In this document: positions 1 through 8,299 of the stretch, in pieces | How the letters are laid out: each line of letters opens with the position of its first letter | How positions within the stretch are numbered: position 1 is the first letter of the stretch | NCBI GenBank assembly: GCA_002410325.1 | Contig: DHRK01000069.1 | Location: forward strand, 118,196-151,564 | DNA: 33,369 bases | Source of the DNA: Syntrophomonas sp. UBA5314 | Lineage (GTDB): Bacteria > Bacillota > Syntrophomonadia > Syntrophomonadales > Syntrophomonadaceae | Reading direction: 5' to 3' | The notes under the pieces: generated by a model | What the model saw: only the letters and a program-made list of their open reading frames with translations | What the model was told of the DNA's origin: nothing | Databases searched by the model: none | Translations under genes and position numbers: made by a program

Positions 1-849
1 ATATACGGAATGTTGTACTAGTTCTACCTGACCGGAAAACACCTCTTGAGCGGGACCGGTCATATAAACATGATTGTCAGTTTCGTTCCATTCGATAAGC
101 AGATCTCCGCCCAGCAGATGGATGATACCACGGCGCTGGCTTTTTCCATTGAGCACGGCCGCCACCAGGGTGGCGCAGGCTCCGGTGCCGCAGGCCAGGG
201 TAACGCCTGCTCCCCGTTCCCATACTCTCATGATCATTTCGCTGGGATTTACTATTTCCACAAACTCAACATTGGTTCGAGCGGGAAACATCGTATGGTG
301 TTCTAATAGCGGCCCCCATTCCGCTACCGGTACTGCGTCAACATCATCGACAAATATGATACAGTGGGGGTTGCCCATCGATACGGCAGTTGCCGCAAAG
401 GCCGCCTGGGGTATGTCCAACTGCACCCGAGTTATATCTCCTTGGCCGGCGACCGGTATCAGCTCTCTTTGCAGGATCGGTTCACCCATATCGACCTTCA
501 CCCTGACTGCTTGTCCATTTTCAATAATCACTTCCGGATAGCGCGGACCGGCCAGGGTGCGTACCGCCAGACGGGTTGAGCCGACCAGACCGTGTTCATA
601 AGCGTAGCGGGCTACACATCGTATTCCATTTCCGCACATTTCCGGTTCACTTCCGTCCGAATTGAATATGCGCATAAAAATGTCAAAGTCGGGATCAGGT
701 CCGGTTACAATCAAACCGTCACCGCCAATACCGAAGTTCCTGTCACACAGCCACTCGGCATAGACCTGAAAAGTCCCTGCTTCTTCCCACGATGCAACCC
801 GGGTTATGATAAAATCATTTCCTGCTCCGTGCATTTTAACAAAATCCAT
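1..849 (-). CDS. dapF: Diaminopimelate epimerase, 3' end cut by the window edge
   Basis: Converts LL-diaminopimelate to meso-diaminopimelate, the cross-linking residue of peptidoglycan and the direct lysine precursor, in the cytoplasm. My translation from the ATG at 849 gives 283 codons with no stop before base 1. The protein begins MDFVKMHGAGNDFI, the family N-terminus. Both catalytic cysteine motifs are visible: MCGNGIRC near residue 73, and ACGTGACA in the C-terminal half. The usual length is about 280 residues, so only the last few codons and the stop should be missing. A ribosome binding site AAGGGAGG lies just upstream of the ATG. It follows the P-type ATPase by 51 bases and may be co-transcribed with it. 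The other DAP genes (dapB, asd, dapG, dapA) lie at the far right of the window. The identity is secure. Confidence 0.95.
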   Translation of the reverse strand, partial: MDFVKMHGAGNDFIITRVASWEEAGTFQVYAEWLCDRNFGIGGDGLIVTGPDPDFDIFMRIFNSDGSEPEMCGNGIRCVARYAYEHGLVGSTRLAVRTLAGPRYPEVIIENGQAVRVKVDMGEPILQRELIPVAGQGDITRVQLDIPQAAFAATAVSMGNPHCIIFVDDVDAVPVAEWGPLLEHHTMFPARTNVEFVEIVNPSEMIMRVWERGAGVTLACGTGACATLVAAVLNGKSQRRGIIHLLGGDLLIEWNETDNHVYMTGPAQEVFSGQVELVQHSVY

Positions 850-900
850 ACCCGGCCTCCCTTGTGCCTTGATAGTCAAAAATTCGCATTTTTTCCCTTA

Positions 901-3615
901 CTAAGCATTTATTTTAACATAATCGGAACCCGAAACGAAAACTCTTCGCCAGGTATACTGTATAAATCCATAGAGCAATTTGGGTGAGGCCAGGGCCATA
1001 ATCAACAACCATTGCCATCCGTTTAAAGCGACGGTGTGGAAGATTTCCCTTAAAGCGGGCAGATAGAGCAGGCTGAGCTGCATCACCAGGGAACACCCGA
1101 CCGCGGCCAGGAGAAATCTATTTTGGAAGAACCCCAGCTCAAACGGAGAATACTTTTCCGAGCGGCATTCAAAAACGAAACAGAGCTGCCCCATAACCAG
1201 GGTAGTAAGCGCCATAGTGCGCGCCAAATCCAATTCCGCGTAGCCGTTCAACCTGGCGTAAACCATGCCGGCTACAAAAGCCAGCAGGGTAATTAAAGCA
1301 ATAAAGCACCCCCGGCCGAAAACCTTGTAACCCAGTCCCCTGGCAAACACCCCTTCCAGCCTGGGTCGGGGGGGCCGCTGCATAATTCCCGGCTCCGGCG
1401 GCTCCAAACCTAAAGCCATAGCCGGCAGCCCGTCGGTTACCAGATTGACCCATAGTATCTGAATGGGAAGCAGGGGAAGCGGCATACCCGCTAATGACGC
1501 CAAAAACATAACCATTACTTCGCCAATATTACATCCCAGCAGATATCTGATAAACTTTCTAATATTATCATAAATGGCCCGACCCTGATGTACTGCTTCG
1601 ACAATAGTGGAAAAGTCATCGTCAGCCAGCACCATAGCCGATGCTTCCTTGGCGACTTCGGTCCCGCTCAACCCCATCGCTATTCCAATATCAGCCCCCT
1701 TCAGGGCCGGTGCATCATTGACCCCGTCACCAGTCATGGCCGCCACTTCATTTTTACGTTTCAGTATTTTGACGATCCGGTTTTTATGCTGGGGTGATAC
1801 CCGGGCAAACACCCTCGTTCTGATGATTTTCTTATAGAGTTCTTCATCTCCCAGGGCATCCATATCGCTGCCGGTAAGAACTTCACTACCCTCCGTCAAG
1901 CCAATCTGCCTGGCTATAGCATTGGCCGTGGCCGGGTGATCACCGGTAATCATCACCGGCACAATGCCAGCATTCCGGCAGCAGGCCACAGCGTTGGCAA
2001 CTCCCGCCCGGGGCGGATCGAGCAGGGCGCAAACCCCCAACAGGCAGAGCTGGGATTCAATGTCTGCTTCCCGGTTTTCTCTGGCTTCCCGCTCGCTTAT
2101 GATGCGGGCCGCAAAGGCCAGCACGCGGCAGCCATCAGCGGCCCAGGCCTCCTGCTTTTTTAGGAAATGCTCTCTGGCCGGAGCGTTAAAGGGCACCATT
2201 CCTTCCCCGGAAAAGAATCGTGAGCAAAGCGGCAGGAGAGCTTCCAGGGCTCCTTTGCTCATGACCCAACACTGCTCATCCCGCTTTACGATTACGGTCA
2301 TCATCTTTCGCTCCGAATCGAAAGGTAATTCCCTCAGCCGGGGAAGCTCTTTTTCCACCCCGGCCCGGCCGGCCAGGGCCAGCAAAGCCCCCTCGGTGGG
2401 GTCCCCTTGTACATCATAGCCGGCCCGTTTTTTTTCCAGCAGGGCGTTGTTGCAGTTTAAAGCGATATCCATGAGCAGCCGTAAAGCCGGATCATTCCGG
2501 GGGACAAAATTCCTTCCCGCCTGGGTAAATTGACCTTGGGGTTCGTATCCTTCTCCCTTTACCTCCAAATCCCTGGTCCAAGTTGCTACCCGCACTGCGT
2601 TCATCTTATTCTGAGTCAGGGTTCCCGTTTTATCTGAGCAGATAACCGTAGTGCAGCCCAGGGTCTCGACTGCGGGCAGTTTTCGTACCACCGCATTACG
2701 CCGGGCCATGCGCTGCACACCTACGGCCAAAACCACCGTCACAATAGCTGGCAAGCCCTCCGGTATGGCTGCCACGGCCAGGCTTATGCCGGCCAGAAAC
2801 ATGGTTAAAACGGGCTCTCCCCGAAAAATGCCCAGGCCGGCTACGGCCGCGCAGACCGTCGTGCAAATGATGATTAAAAGTTTGCCCAGACGGTCTAATT
2901 TCTGTTGCAGCGGGGTCAGAGACGTCTCACTTTCCTTAATAATTTTAACGATCTGTCCCATCACCGTATTCATGCCAGTGGCCGTTACCACTGCCAAACC
3001 CCGTCCCCTGGTTACCACGGTGCTCATAAAAGCCATGTTATTTTGTTCCGCCAGCGGCACCTCAGCCAACTCAAGCCGGGATGCCTGTTTGACCACTGGA
3101 ACCGATTCTCCGGTTAAAGTTGACTCGTCAATTTCCAGACTAAACGGCTCAAATATTCGAAGGTCGGCTGGAACACGGTCTCCGGTTTCCAGGTACACAA
3201 TATCGCCGGGTACTAATTCGACCGCCGGGATTTTCTTTCTTTTTTTATCTCTAAGAACCAGGGCATGGGGAGACGCGAGCTGTCTGATTGCCTCAAGGGA
3301 GCGTTCGGCCCGGTATTCCTGAATGAATCCCAGGACGGCATTTACAATTACTATGGCCATAATAGTCAGAGCATCAGCTATAGATCCTGCCATAGCTGAC
3401 ACTACGGCCGCCGCAAGCAGCACCAGGACCATGGTGTCTGTAAACTGGTTAAAAAACATCAACACCGGATTGCTTCCCGGCTCCCGCTCCAACTCGTTGT
3501 GACCTTGCTCAAGGCGCCTTGCGGCTTCCGCTTCACTGAGGCCGGTGTCCATCCTGGAATCCAGTTCATTCAACACCATTTCCTGCTCTAAATGCCACCA
3601 GGCTTTTTGCTCCAT
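901..3615 (-). CDS. Calcium-type P-type ATPase (P2A family)
   Basis: A 904-residue membrane pump that couples ATP hydrolysis to cation export, most likely of Ca2+. All core motifs are visible. TGES (168-171) belongs to the actuator domain. PEGLP (285-289) in M4 carries the glutamate typical of Ca2+ pumps. DKTGTLT has the phosphorylated Asp at 328. The hinge motif TGDGVNDAP is also present. M5 contains CNIGEV and M6 contains NLVTD, matching the SERCA Ca2+ ligands Asn, Glu, Asn, Thr and Asp. In M8 the position of the SERCA site-I glutamate seems to be Gln (VMGQLC), so the number of ions carried may be one rather than two. Length is normal for the family. The ATG has a GGGAGG site. A weak promoter may lie just upstream. 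Specificity is inferred from motifs only. Confidence 0.9.
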   Translation of the reverse strand: MEQKAWWHLEQEMVLNELDSRMDTGLSEAEAARRLEQGHNELEREPGSNPVLMFFNQFTDTMVLVLLAAAVVSAMAGSIADALTIMAIVIVNAVLGFIQEYRAERSLEAIRQLASPHALVLRDKKRKKIPAVELVPGDIVYLETGDRVPADLRIFEPFSLEIDESTLTGESVPVVKQASRLELAEVPLAEQNNMAFMSTVVTRGRGLAVVTATGMNTVMGQIVKIIKESETSLTPLQQKLDRLGKLLIIICTTVCAAVAGLGIFRGEPVLTMFLAGISLAVAAIPEGLPAIVTVVLAVGVQRMARRNAVVRKLPAVETLGCTTVICSDKTGTLTQNKMNAVRVATWTRDLEVKGEGYEPQGQFTQAGRNFVPRNDPALRLLMDIALNCNNALLEKKRAGYDVQGDPTEGALLALAGRAGVEKELPRLRELPFDSERKMMTVIVKRDEQCWVMSKGALEALLPLCSRFFSGEGMVPFNAPAREHFLKKQEAWAADGCRVLAFAARIISEREARENREADIESQLCLLGVCALLDPPRAGVANAVACCRNAGIVPVMITGDHPATANAIARQIGLTEGSEVLTGSDMDALGDEELYKKIIRTRVFARVSPQHKNRIVKILKRKNEVAAMTGDGVNDAPALKGADIGIAMGLSGTEVAKEASAMVLADDDFSTIVEAVHQGRAIYDNIRKFIRYLLGCNIGEVMVMFLASLAGMPLPLLPIQILWVNLVTDGLPAMALGLEPPEPGIMQRPPRPRLEGVFARGLGYKVFGRGCFIALITLLAFVAGMVYARLNGYAELDLARTMALTTLVMGQLCFVFECRSEKYSPFELGFFQNRFLLAAVGCSLVMQLSLLYLPALREIFHTVALNGWQWLLIMALASPKLLYGFIQYTWRRVFVSGSDYVKINA

Positions 3616-3700
3616 GGATTGCCTCCCTACGCTTTTAAGAAATTGTTATTCATGGCTCAAAGATAAAAGAACGGGCTTGATGAGCACCCGGCGGATTAAA

Positions 3701-3731
3701 GACAAAACACCCGCCATTACAAAATGGCGGG
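3701..3731 (-). terminator. Rho-independent terminator of the UDG-like gene
   Basis: A perfect 9-bp stem (3710-3718 with 3723-3731) with a 4-base loop is followed on the minus strand by TGTTTTGTC. It lies 50 bases past the stop of the UDG-like gene and separates it from the ATPase gene. Confidence 0.8.
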
Positions 3732-3781
3732 GTCAGATCGTCAATGTATCTGTTTTAAAGGTGAGCGGGTTATGGTGGTCT

Positions 3782-4423
3782 TTAGAGGCTGGTAAAATTG
3801 CGAATTTGCTGACTAATCCGCTGACAATAGCCGTCGGTGAATTGCTCACCGTCCGGCGCCAAAATAATGCGGGTATCGTTTATCATATACACAGTTCGGT
3901 CTTCCTCAGTATCGAAGATCCCCCATGATTTAAGCATGTACTCGGCAACCCGGCTCCCGAATAAAAGTATATAGGCAGGGTTCAAAATGGCAATCTCTTC
4001 CAATAAGAATGGCAGGCAGGCGATAATCTCTTCGTCGGCCGGTCGCACCGGGATGCCCTCACAATCACGCCCGTTAAGCAGACAATGGTTGTCTTTGTCC
4101 AGGAGGCGCGTATCGGTATAACAACTCATGCTGTTACGGGTCACACAGGCTTTGGGCTGGCAGCGGGTAATAAAGGTATGGTAGATCTTATCCAGATTTA
4201 ATTCCTTTTTAACCATGTTTCGCAGGACAATCAGGTTGTTTACATCCCTGGTAAAATGGTTGTCATACTCGAATATCATCATCAGGTCAGGATCCAATTC
4301 ACCCTTGCCCAGAGATGGTTTGCGCACACATTTTATCAATGATTTGCAGCGCCCGCACCTGGCAATGCGATCCTCCATATCTATAATCTGCCGGATATTT
4401 TCCTCTCTTGAGCCTCTGGCCAT
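3782..4423 (-). CDS. Diverged uracil-DNA-glycosylase-like Fe-S protein, probably without glycosylase activity
   Basis: The 213-residue product follows the outline of family 4 uracil-DNA glycosylases. It has a CxxC near the N-terminus (C23, C26), then LxxxR..LGKGELDPDLMMIF, then TRCQP where the family has KCRPP, then IIACLPFLLEEI..LNPAYILLFG. In family 4 the cysteines at matching places (here C23, C26, C88, C136) bind a 4Fe-4S cluster. The catalytic GEAPG loop is replaced by FEYDN (51-55), and an insert between residues 93 and 121 carries four extra cysteines (93, 101, 114, 121). It may therefore bind nucleic acid or an Fe-S cluster without excising uracil; that is inference. The ATG has a GGGGGA site. 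The gene stands alone between two terminators. Confidence 0.6.
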   Translation of the reverse strand: MARGSREENIRQIIDMEDRIARCGRCKSLIKCVRKPSLGKGELDPDLMMIFEYDNHFTRDVNNLIVLRNMVKKELNLDKIYHTFITRCQPKACVTRNSMSCYTDTRLLDKDNHCLLNGRDCEGIPVRPADEEIIACLPFLLEEIAILNPAYILLFGSRVAEYMLKSWGIFDTEEDRTVYMINDTRIILAPDGEQFTDGYCQRISQQIRNFTSL

Positions 4424-4442
4424 TATATAAGTCCCCCAGATA

Positions 4443-4469
4443 TTATGAAATTATTCCCAATTTTCATAA
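4443..4469. promoter_or_regulatory. Inverted repeat upstream of the UDG-like gene, possible operator
   Basis: TTATGAAA (4443-4450) and TTTCATAA (4462-4469) form perfect 8-bp arms 11 bases apart, about 20-46 bases before the start codon. The spacing suits a dimeric repressor. AT-rich -10-like sequences overlap it, but no clear promoter can be fixed. Confidence 0.35.
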
Positions 4470-4520
4470 ATGTTCGACAACTAACTAGAAATTCCTGCTA
4501 ATTTTTGTGAATATTTTTCA

Positions 4521-4549
4521 AAAAAAACCGCCTTTATAGGCGGTTTTTT
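4521..4549 (-). terminator. Rho-independent terminator of the lytic-enzyme operon
   Basis: The stem ACCGCCT/AGGCGGT has a TTAT loop and is flanked by A/T runs on both sides, so it could work in both directions. On the minus strand it ends in seven T's, 12 bases past the stop of the 130-residue gene. Confidence 0.9.
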
Positions 4550-4560
4550 GATTAATTTTT

Positions 4561-4953
4561 CTATAATTTTTCTAAATATACCCTGGTTCGCTGATTTACT
4601 CCCCAGGTAGAATCTACCAGTTTGGAGGAAATATAGCTGCGCATATTGTCATCGAGCTTCGGATCCTCCATATCCATGATCAGCAAAAATATCCTCATCG
4701 TGTTGCAAATATTTGTAAAGAGCCTTTCCACCGGAACCTTCTTCAGGAGTTGATCCTTTTTGCCGTAATGATAGATTAAACGTCTCAAAATCCAAACGAT
4801 CTCGGTATTACTCAGGAGTTTCTTTTCAATAAGCTGCTCCAATAAAGCTTCCGGGCCCATACTGAACTCAAGCTTTTCCAGTTCCAGCCATTCGTTACTT
4901 CCCATAACGGTTTTGGGCAGCCCGAACATTTCTAGAACATTATCTTCGACCAC
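4561..4953 (-). CDS. Unknown small protein co-transcribed with the NlpC/P60 hydrolase
   Basis: I do not recognise this 130-residue protein. It has no signal peptide or membrane segment. It looks mostly alpha-helical, with an acidic and leucine-rich middle and one aromatic/basic patch (WILRRLIYHYGKK). The start is GTG, chosen because GGAGG lies seven bases upstream. It begins 14 bases after the stop of the NlpC/P60 gene and ends at a strong terminator, so the two form a small operon. A cytoplasmic partner of the exported hydrolase is possible, but nothing in the sequence proves it. Confidence 0.7.
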   Translation of the reverse strand: MVEDNVLEMFGLPKTVMGSNEWLELEKLEFSMGPEALLEQLIEKKLLSNTEIVWILRRLIYHYGKKDQLLKKVPVERLFTNICNTMRIFLLIMDMEDPKLDDNMRSYISSKLVDSTWGVNQRTRVYLEKL

Positions 4954-4967
4954 TACTATACCTCCGT

Positions 4968-5891
4968 TTATCTGAGAATCCTTCTGGCGCCAACATAGTG
5001 CTGCTGGTAGTATCCTTCCGTCAGGGAAGAATAGATTACCCCTCCACTACTAGGTGAGCTGGAATGAATAAAATTTCCATTTCCAGAATATATTCCAGCA
5101 TGGTTTATTCCTGATCCACCGCAATTAAAGAACACCAGATCCCCGGGCTTAAGGTCTTTTTTATCTACATGGGTACCCAGCGCAGCCTGGTCTGAGGCGG
5201 TACGGGGGAGCTTAATGCCATACTGATTGTATATGTACATGACAAATCCGGAGCAATCGAATCCTCCCGGGTTCGAGCCGCCGTATTTATACGGGGTGCC
5301 CAGATGTTGGGCCGCAGTTTGTAAGATTTGCCCGGCCAGAGCGCTTCCTCCTGCCCGGCTGGGAGGATCAGAGGAATCCTGACTGTCATTATTTCCTTCC
5401 GGGGGAGCATTTTCATTGCTGGACTCATTTTCTTGCTGCCCCGCCGTATCTTCTTGCTCTGGTTCAACCGGGGCCCTCGGTGCGGAAGCACTTATTAACA
5501 ATTTATCGCCCGGATAAATAGCATCATCACTCAGGTTGTTTAGTTTGCGTAAATTTTCAATACTTATTCCGTGGGCATTGGCAATCGACCACAGGCAATC
5601 GCCATCCTTAACCACATAATAGGTGCCATTTGAATTATTCTGAGCGCTCGAATTGTTCTGGGAATTGCTATTGCCATCAGACTGAACGCGAAGCTTTTGT
5701 CCGACCTGGAGAAGATCGGAACTGAGGTTGTTAAGAGCTTTGAGTTCAGAAACCAGCATATTGTACTGGCGCGCTATAGACCACAGGCTGTCTCCCGATT
5801 TTACTATATACACATCCCCGCTGGCGGCTGCTGGAGCGGCACAGGCTAAGAGGATAATTAATAACAAACCAATAACTTTAAGGCGCTTCAT
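4968..5891 (-). CDS. Secreted cell-wall hydrolase with two LysM repeats and an NlpC/P60 peptidase domain
   Basis: Probably a D,L-endopeptidase that cuts peptidoglycan stem peptides outside the cell. A signal peptide (MKRL, then a hydrophobic run ending in AAAS) is followed by two LysM repeats (about 27-70 and 90-134). A low-complexity linker rich in N, S, Q, E and P comes next, then the NlpC/P60 domain (about 185-307). The catalytic Cys is in FDCSGF (C213), the His in INHAGI (H264), and a further His lies in NFIHSS (H276). An upstream in-frame TTG at 5900 would extend it by three residues. The ATG at 5891 is preferred because GAAGGG lies nine bases before it, whereas that site touches the TTG directly. 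An inverted repeat sits in the leader. Confidence 0.9.
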   Translation of the reverse strand: MKRLKVIGLLLIILLACAAPAAASGDVYIVKSGDSLWSIARQYNMLVSELKALNNLSSDLLQVGQKLRVQSDGNSNSQNNSSAQNNSNGTYYVVKDGDCLWSIANAHGISIENLRKLNNLSDDAIYPGDKLLISASAPRAPVEPEQEDTAGQQENESSNENAPPEGNNDSQDSSDPPSRAGGSALAGQILQTAAQHLGTPYKYGGSNPGGFDCSGFVMYIYNQYGIKLPRTASDQAALGTHVDKKDLKPGDLVFFNCGGSGINHAGIYSGNGNFIHSSSPSSGGVIYSSLTEGYYQQHYVGARRILR

Positions 5892-5910
5892 TCCATCCAA
5901 CCCTTCTATA

Positions 5911-5936
5911 TAGAATGTAATCTATATAACATTCTA
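5911..5936. promoter_or_regulatory. Inverted repeat in the leader of the NlpC/P60 operon
   Basis: TAGAATGT (5911-5918) and ACATTCTA (5929-5936) form perfect 8-bp arms around a 10-base AT-rich spacer, so arm centres are 18 bases apart. It begins 20 bases upstream of the ATG. A partial third arm (ACATTC) follows at 5936-5941. This looks like an operator for a dimeric regulator; the regulator is unknown. Confidence 0.4.
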
Positions 5937-5981
5937 CATTCGGGCCAAAATTCCTTCCATCTCAGGAAAATTTTCTTCATT

Positions 5982-6818
5982 TTATGTTTTTCTTTTACAA
6001 TTATAGGCTAGTAGTTCGTCGAATTCCGCCTGTCTTATGCCGGCACAACCCAGACGCCCCCTGCTCTCGCCACTTCCTATTCCGTGAAAATCAGAGCCTC
6101 CCGTTATTAAAAGCCCGTTACGGCGGGCTAAGGCAGCATACTCCTGCAATTGTTCTTCGCTGTGTTCAGGATAGTATACTTCTATCCCTTCAATCCCCAT
6201 TTCGATAATCTGGAAAATGGCGTCCTGCTCTCTAATAAGTCCCGGATGGGCCAGCACGCTGACTCCGCCCGCATCTTTTATCAAAGCTATAGCCTCTTCC
6301 GGGGTAAATTTATAGCGTGGCACATAAGCCGGTTTTCCCCGGCCTATATATTTCTGGAAGGCTTCTTTAATGGAAAAAACATATCCTTTGTCCATGAGGG
6401 CCTGCGCTACATGCGGCCTTCCAATCAAATCCCCCCGGGCAATTCTCTGGACTTGTTCAAAGCTTATATTCAGACCCATAATGCGCAAACGCTCCACCAT
6501 TTTCATGGCCCGTTCATAGCGGGCGGACCAGATTTGGCGGAGGCGTTTATTGAGTTTTTCATCCTCACAACGGATAAAATAGCCCAGAATATGCAGTTCA
6601 GATTCCCGGAAATCCGTATTAAGCTCGATTCCGGGAACAAAAATTAAAGGCCATCCCCTTTCCTCCAGATAATCCTGGGCCTCTTTAATCCCCCCCAGAG
6701 TATCATGGTCTGTCAAAGAAAATCCTTTTAAGTCTATTTGGGAAGCAGCCTCCACAACTTCTGCCGGGCTTAAAAGTCCATCAGACACGGTGGAGTGAAC
6801 ATGCAAATCGTATAACAC
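5982..6818 (-). CDS. PHP-domain metal-dependent phosphoesterase
   Basis: A 278-residue member of the PHP family that includes 3',5'-nucleoside bisphosphate phosphatase and RNase AM (YciV). Metal-binding motifs are in order: DLHVHS at the N-terminus, LTDHDT near residue 38, VLAHPG in the C-terminal half, and GGSDFHG near the end. The likely substrate is a small nucleotide or the 5' end of a short RNA; I cannot narrow this further. The start is GTG, placed by GGGAG six bases upstream. A fair promoter lies at 6890-6918, so it probably has its own transcript. Confidence 0.85.
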   Translation of the reverse strand: MLYDLHVHSTVSDGLLSPAEVVEAASQIDLKGFSLTDHDTLGGIKEAQDYLEERGWPLIFVPGIELNTDFRESELHILGYFIRCEDEKLNKRLRQIWSARYERAMKMVERLRIMGLNISFEQVQRIARGDLIGRPHVAQALMDKGYVFSIKEAFQKYIGRGKPAYVPRYKFTPEEAIALIKDAGGVSVLAHPGLIREQDAIFQIIEMGIEGIEVYYPEHSEEQLQEYAALARRNGLLITGGSDFHGIGSGESRGRLGCAGIRQAEFDELLAYNCKRKT

Positions 6819-6889
6819 TTCATTCTCCCATTCCGCTAATTTTGTAAGCAGTTATAGTTGATGGTGGCAAAAAGTGTCCTTATCTTTCC

Positions 6890-6918
6890 ATTATATGCCG
6901 AATATCCTGGTTTGTTTA
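6890..6918 (-). promoter_or_regulatory. Probable sigma-A promoter of the PHP gene
   Basis: On the minus strand TAAACA (6918-6913) is followed after 17 bases by a perfect TATAAT (6895-6890). It lies about 70 bases before the GTG start. Confidence 0.5.
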
Positions 6919-6944
6919 CCATAAAACGCCAAATATTTTAGAGC

Positions 6945-7871
6945 CTATATGAGCCGATGTATCACGCGCAAGGCATTCCCCGACAGGATCAACTCGATCT
7001 CTTTCTTGCTGAAGCCGCGGCTTTCAAGTAGGACGGGCATATCAGCATAGGCCTCAACCGAGGGTAATACTATTTTATCCGCACCGTCAAAATCAGACCC
7101 CAAAGCCACAGACTCAACCCCTATTAATTCGGCGACATATACCAGGTGGTCAATAAAATCTCCGGGTATTACCGGACTCGTTTCCTTGACAAAATCGCTC
7201 ACCTGGGTGAACCCTATTACACCGCCATTTTGGGCCAGGGCCTTTAACTGGTCGTCTTTGAGATTACGCCGGTGAGGACAGAGGTGATAAGCATTGGAAT
7301 GAGTGACCATAAGCGGTTTATCATAAAACTCAAGAACGTCAAAGAAGGAGCGCGGAGCAATATGGGCCAGATCCAATATAACGCCCATACGGTTCATCCT
7401 ATTTATGAGTTCCCTTCCCAGGGGAGTCAAGCCGCTCGTCTCTTCTGGTGCATCCACTCCCCCGGCCAGAAGATTGGGGGGATTCCAGGTCAAGGCGAGG
7501 CTTCTCAAACCCAGCTCATACAGCAAGTAAATTAATTCGAGATTGGCCCCCAGGGCCTCTCCTCCCTCCAGATGCATCACCGCCGCAAGCTTGTCCCGGT
7601 TGGCCTGATCGTCAAGCTGTTCAGAACGAGTAAGCGGGTAAATATAGTCAGGATACTCTCGAAAGGCTTGTAAGAGCCGGGTAGTCTGCAGTAGAATTTG
7701 GCGCATGCAGGCGTCGGCTTCGTCCGGGTAGGTGAATAGGGAAAAGAACTGCACCCGCTGGCCAACCTGTAAAGCTCGTTTAATGTCGAAATGATAAGGA
7801 TTATTATACAATGAATATTCATTTTCGACTAACTTCGATAATATATCGCAATGCAGATCGACTATTTTCAT
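6945..7871 (-). CDS. Membrane dipeptidase (peptidase family M19)
   Basis: A 308-residue zinc dipeptidase related to renal dipeptidase, which cleaves a broad range of dipeptides, some with a D-residue at the C-terminal position. Visible family motifs are DLHCD (H7, D9), the bridging-glutamate region HLEGGEAL, the zinc-binding VTHSNAY, HRRNLKDDQL, and SDFDGA near the C-terminus. No signal peptide is visible, so it should be cytoplasmic, as is usual for the bacterial short forms. The ATG follows AAGGAGG at good distance. It lies between the spoVS terminator and the PHP gene, and nothing in the context narrows its substrate. Confidence 0.9.
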   Translation of the reverse strand: MKIVDLHCDILSKLVENEYSLYNNPYHFDIKRALQVGQRVQFFSLFTYPDEADACMRQILLQTTRLLQAFREYPDYIYPLTRSEQLDDQANRDKLAAVMHLEGGEALGANLELIYLLYELGLRSLALTWNPPNLLAGGVDAPEETSGLTPLGRELINRMNRMGVILDLAHIAPRSFFDVLEFYDKPLMVTHSNAYHLCPHRRNLKDDQLKALAQNGGVIGFTQVSDFVKETSPVIPGDFIDHLVYVAELIGVESVALGSDFDGADKIVLPSVEAYADMPVLLESRGFSKKEIELILSGNALRVIHRLI

Positions 7872-7913
7872 AAGATATCCGCCTCCTTAATACGTATAGA
7901 GGATATGTTAAAT

Positions 7914-7944
7914 ATAAATAAAAACCTGCTTGTTTAAGCAGGTT
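7914..7944 (-). terminator. Rho-independent terminator of spoVS
   Basis: A perfect 9-bp stem, AACCTGCTT with AAGCAGGTT (7923-7931 and 7936-7944), has a GTTT loop and is followed on the minus strand by TTTTTATTTATATT. It lies 30 bases past the spoVS stop. Confidence 0.9.
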
Positions 7945-7974
7945 GGATTTTCTATAAATAGCTTAATTTATCAT

Positions 7975-8235
7975 CTAACGAGGTTCAATAATCAACTTGA
8001 TCGCGGTTCGTTCCTCTCCGTCAATCATAATATCAGTAAAGGCGGGTATACATATGAGGTCCATTCCACTGGGAGCCACAAATCCTCTGGCGATGGCTAT
8101 AGCTTTGATGGCCTGATTAATCGCACCAGCTCCAATGGCTTGTATCTCGGCCGCACCTTTTTCGCGCAGAACTCCTGCAAGTGCACCGGCCACCGAATTG
8201 GGACTGGACTTGGCTGAAACCTTTAAAACTTCCAT
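7975..8235 (-). CDS. spoVS: Stage V sporulation protein S
   Basis: An 86-residue Alba-like protein, essentially the full family length. It has the highly conserved start MEVLKVSAKS and the central AAEIQAIGAGAINQAIKAIAIARG. In Bacillus subtilis it is needed for stage V spore development and affects septation; it is thought to bind nucleic acid. The ATG follows GAGGGAGG. Its place after rny and ymdB matches the Bacillus order. A sigma-H-type promoter lies immediately upstream (8300-8328) and a strong terminator follows, so it can be expressed separately from ymdB. Confidence 0.95.
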   Translation of the reverse strand: MEVLKVSAKSSPNSVAGALAGVLREKGAAEIQAIGAGAINQAIKAIAIARGFVAPSGMDLICIPAFTDIMIDGEERTAIKLIIEPR

Positions 8236-8299
8236 CAGAAAACCTCCCTCAAAAAAAATACAAACACAATCACGTTAGTTGCTCTATATCTCTACATCT

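Noticed and set aside
2651..3322. 223-codon plus-strand frame inside the ATPase gene
   Set aside because: It is antisense to a gene with all family motifs, has biased composition (rich in S, T, R) and no ribosome site.
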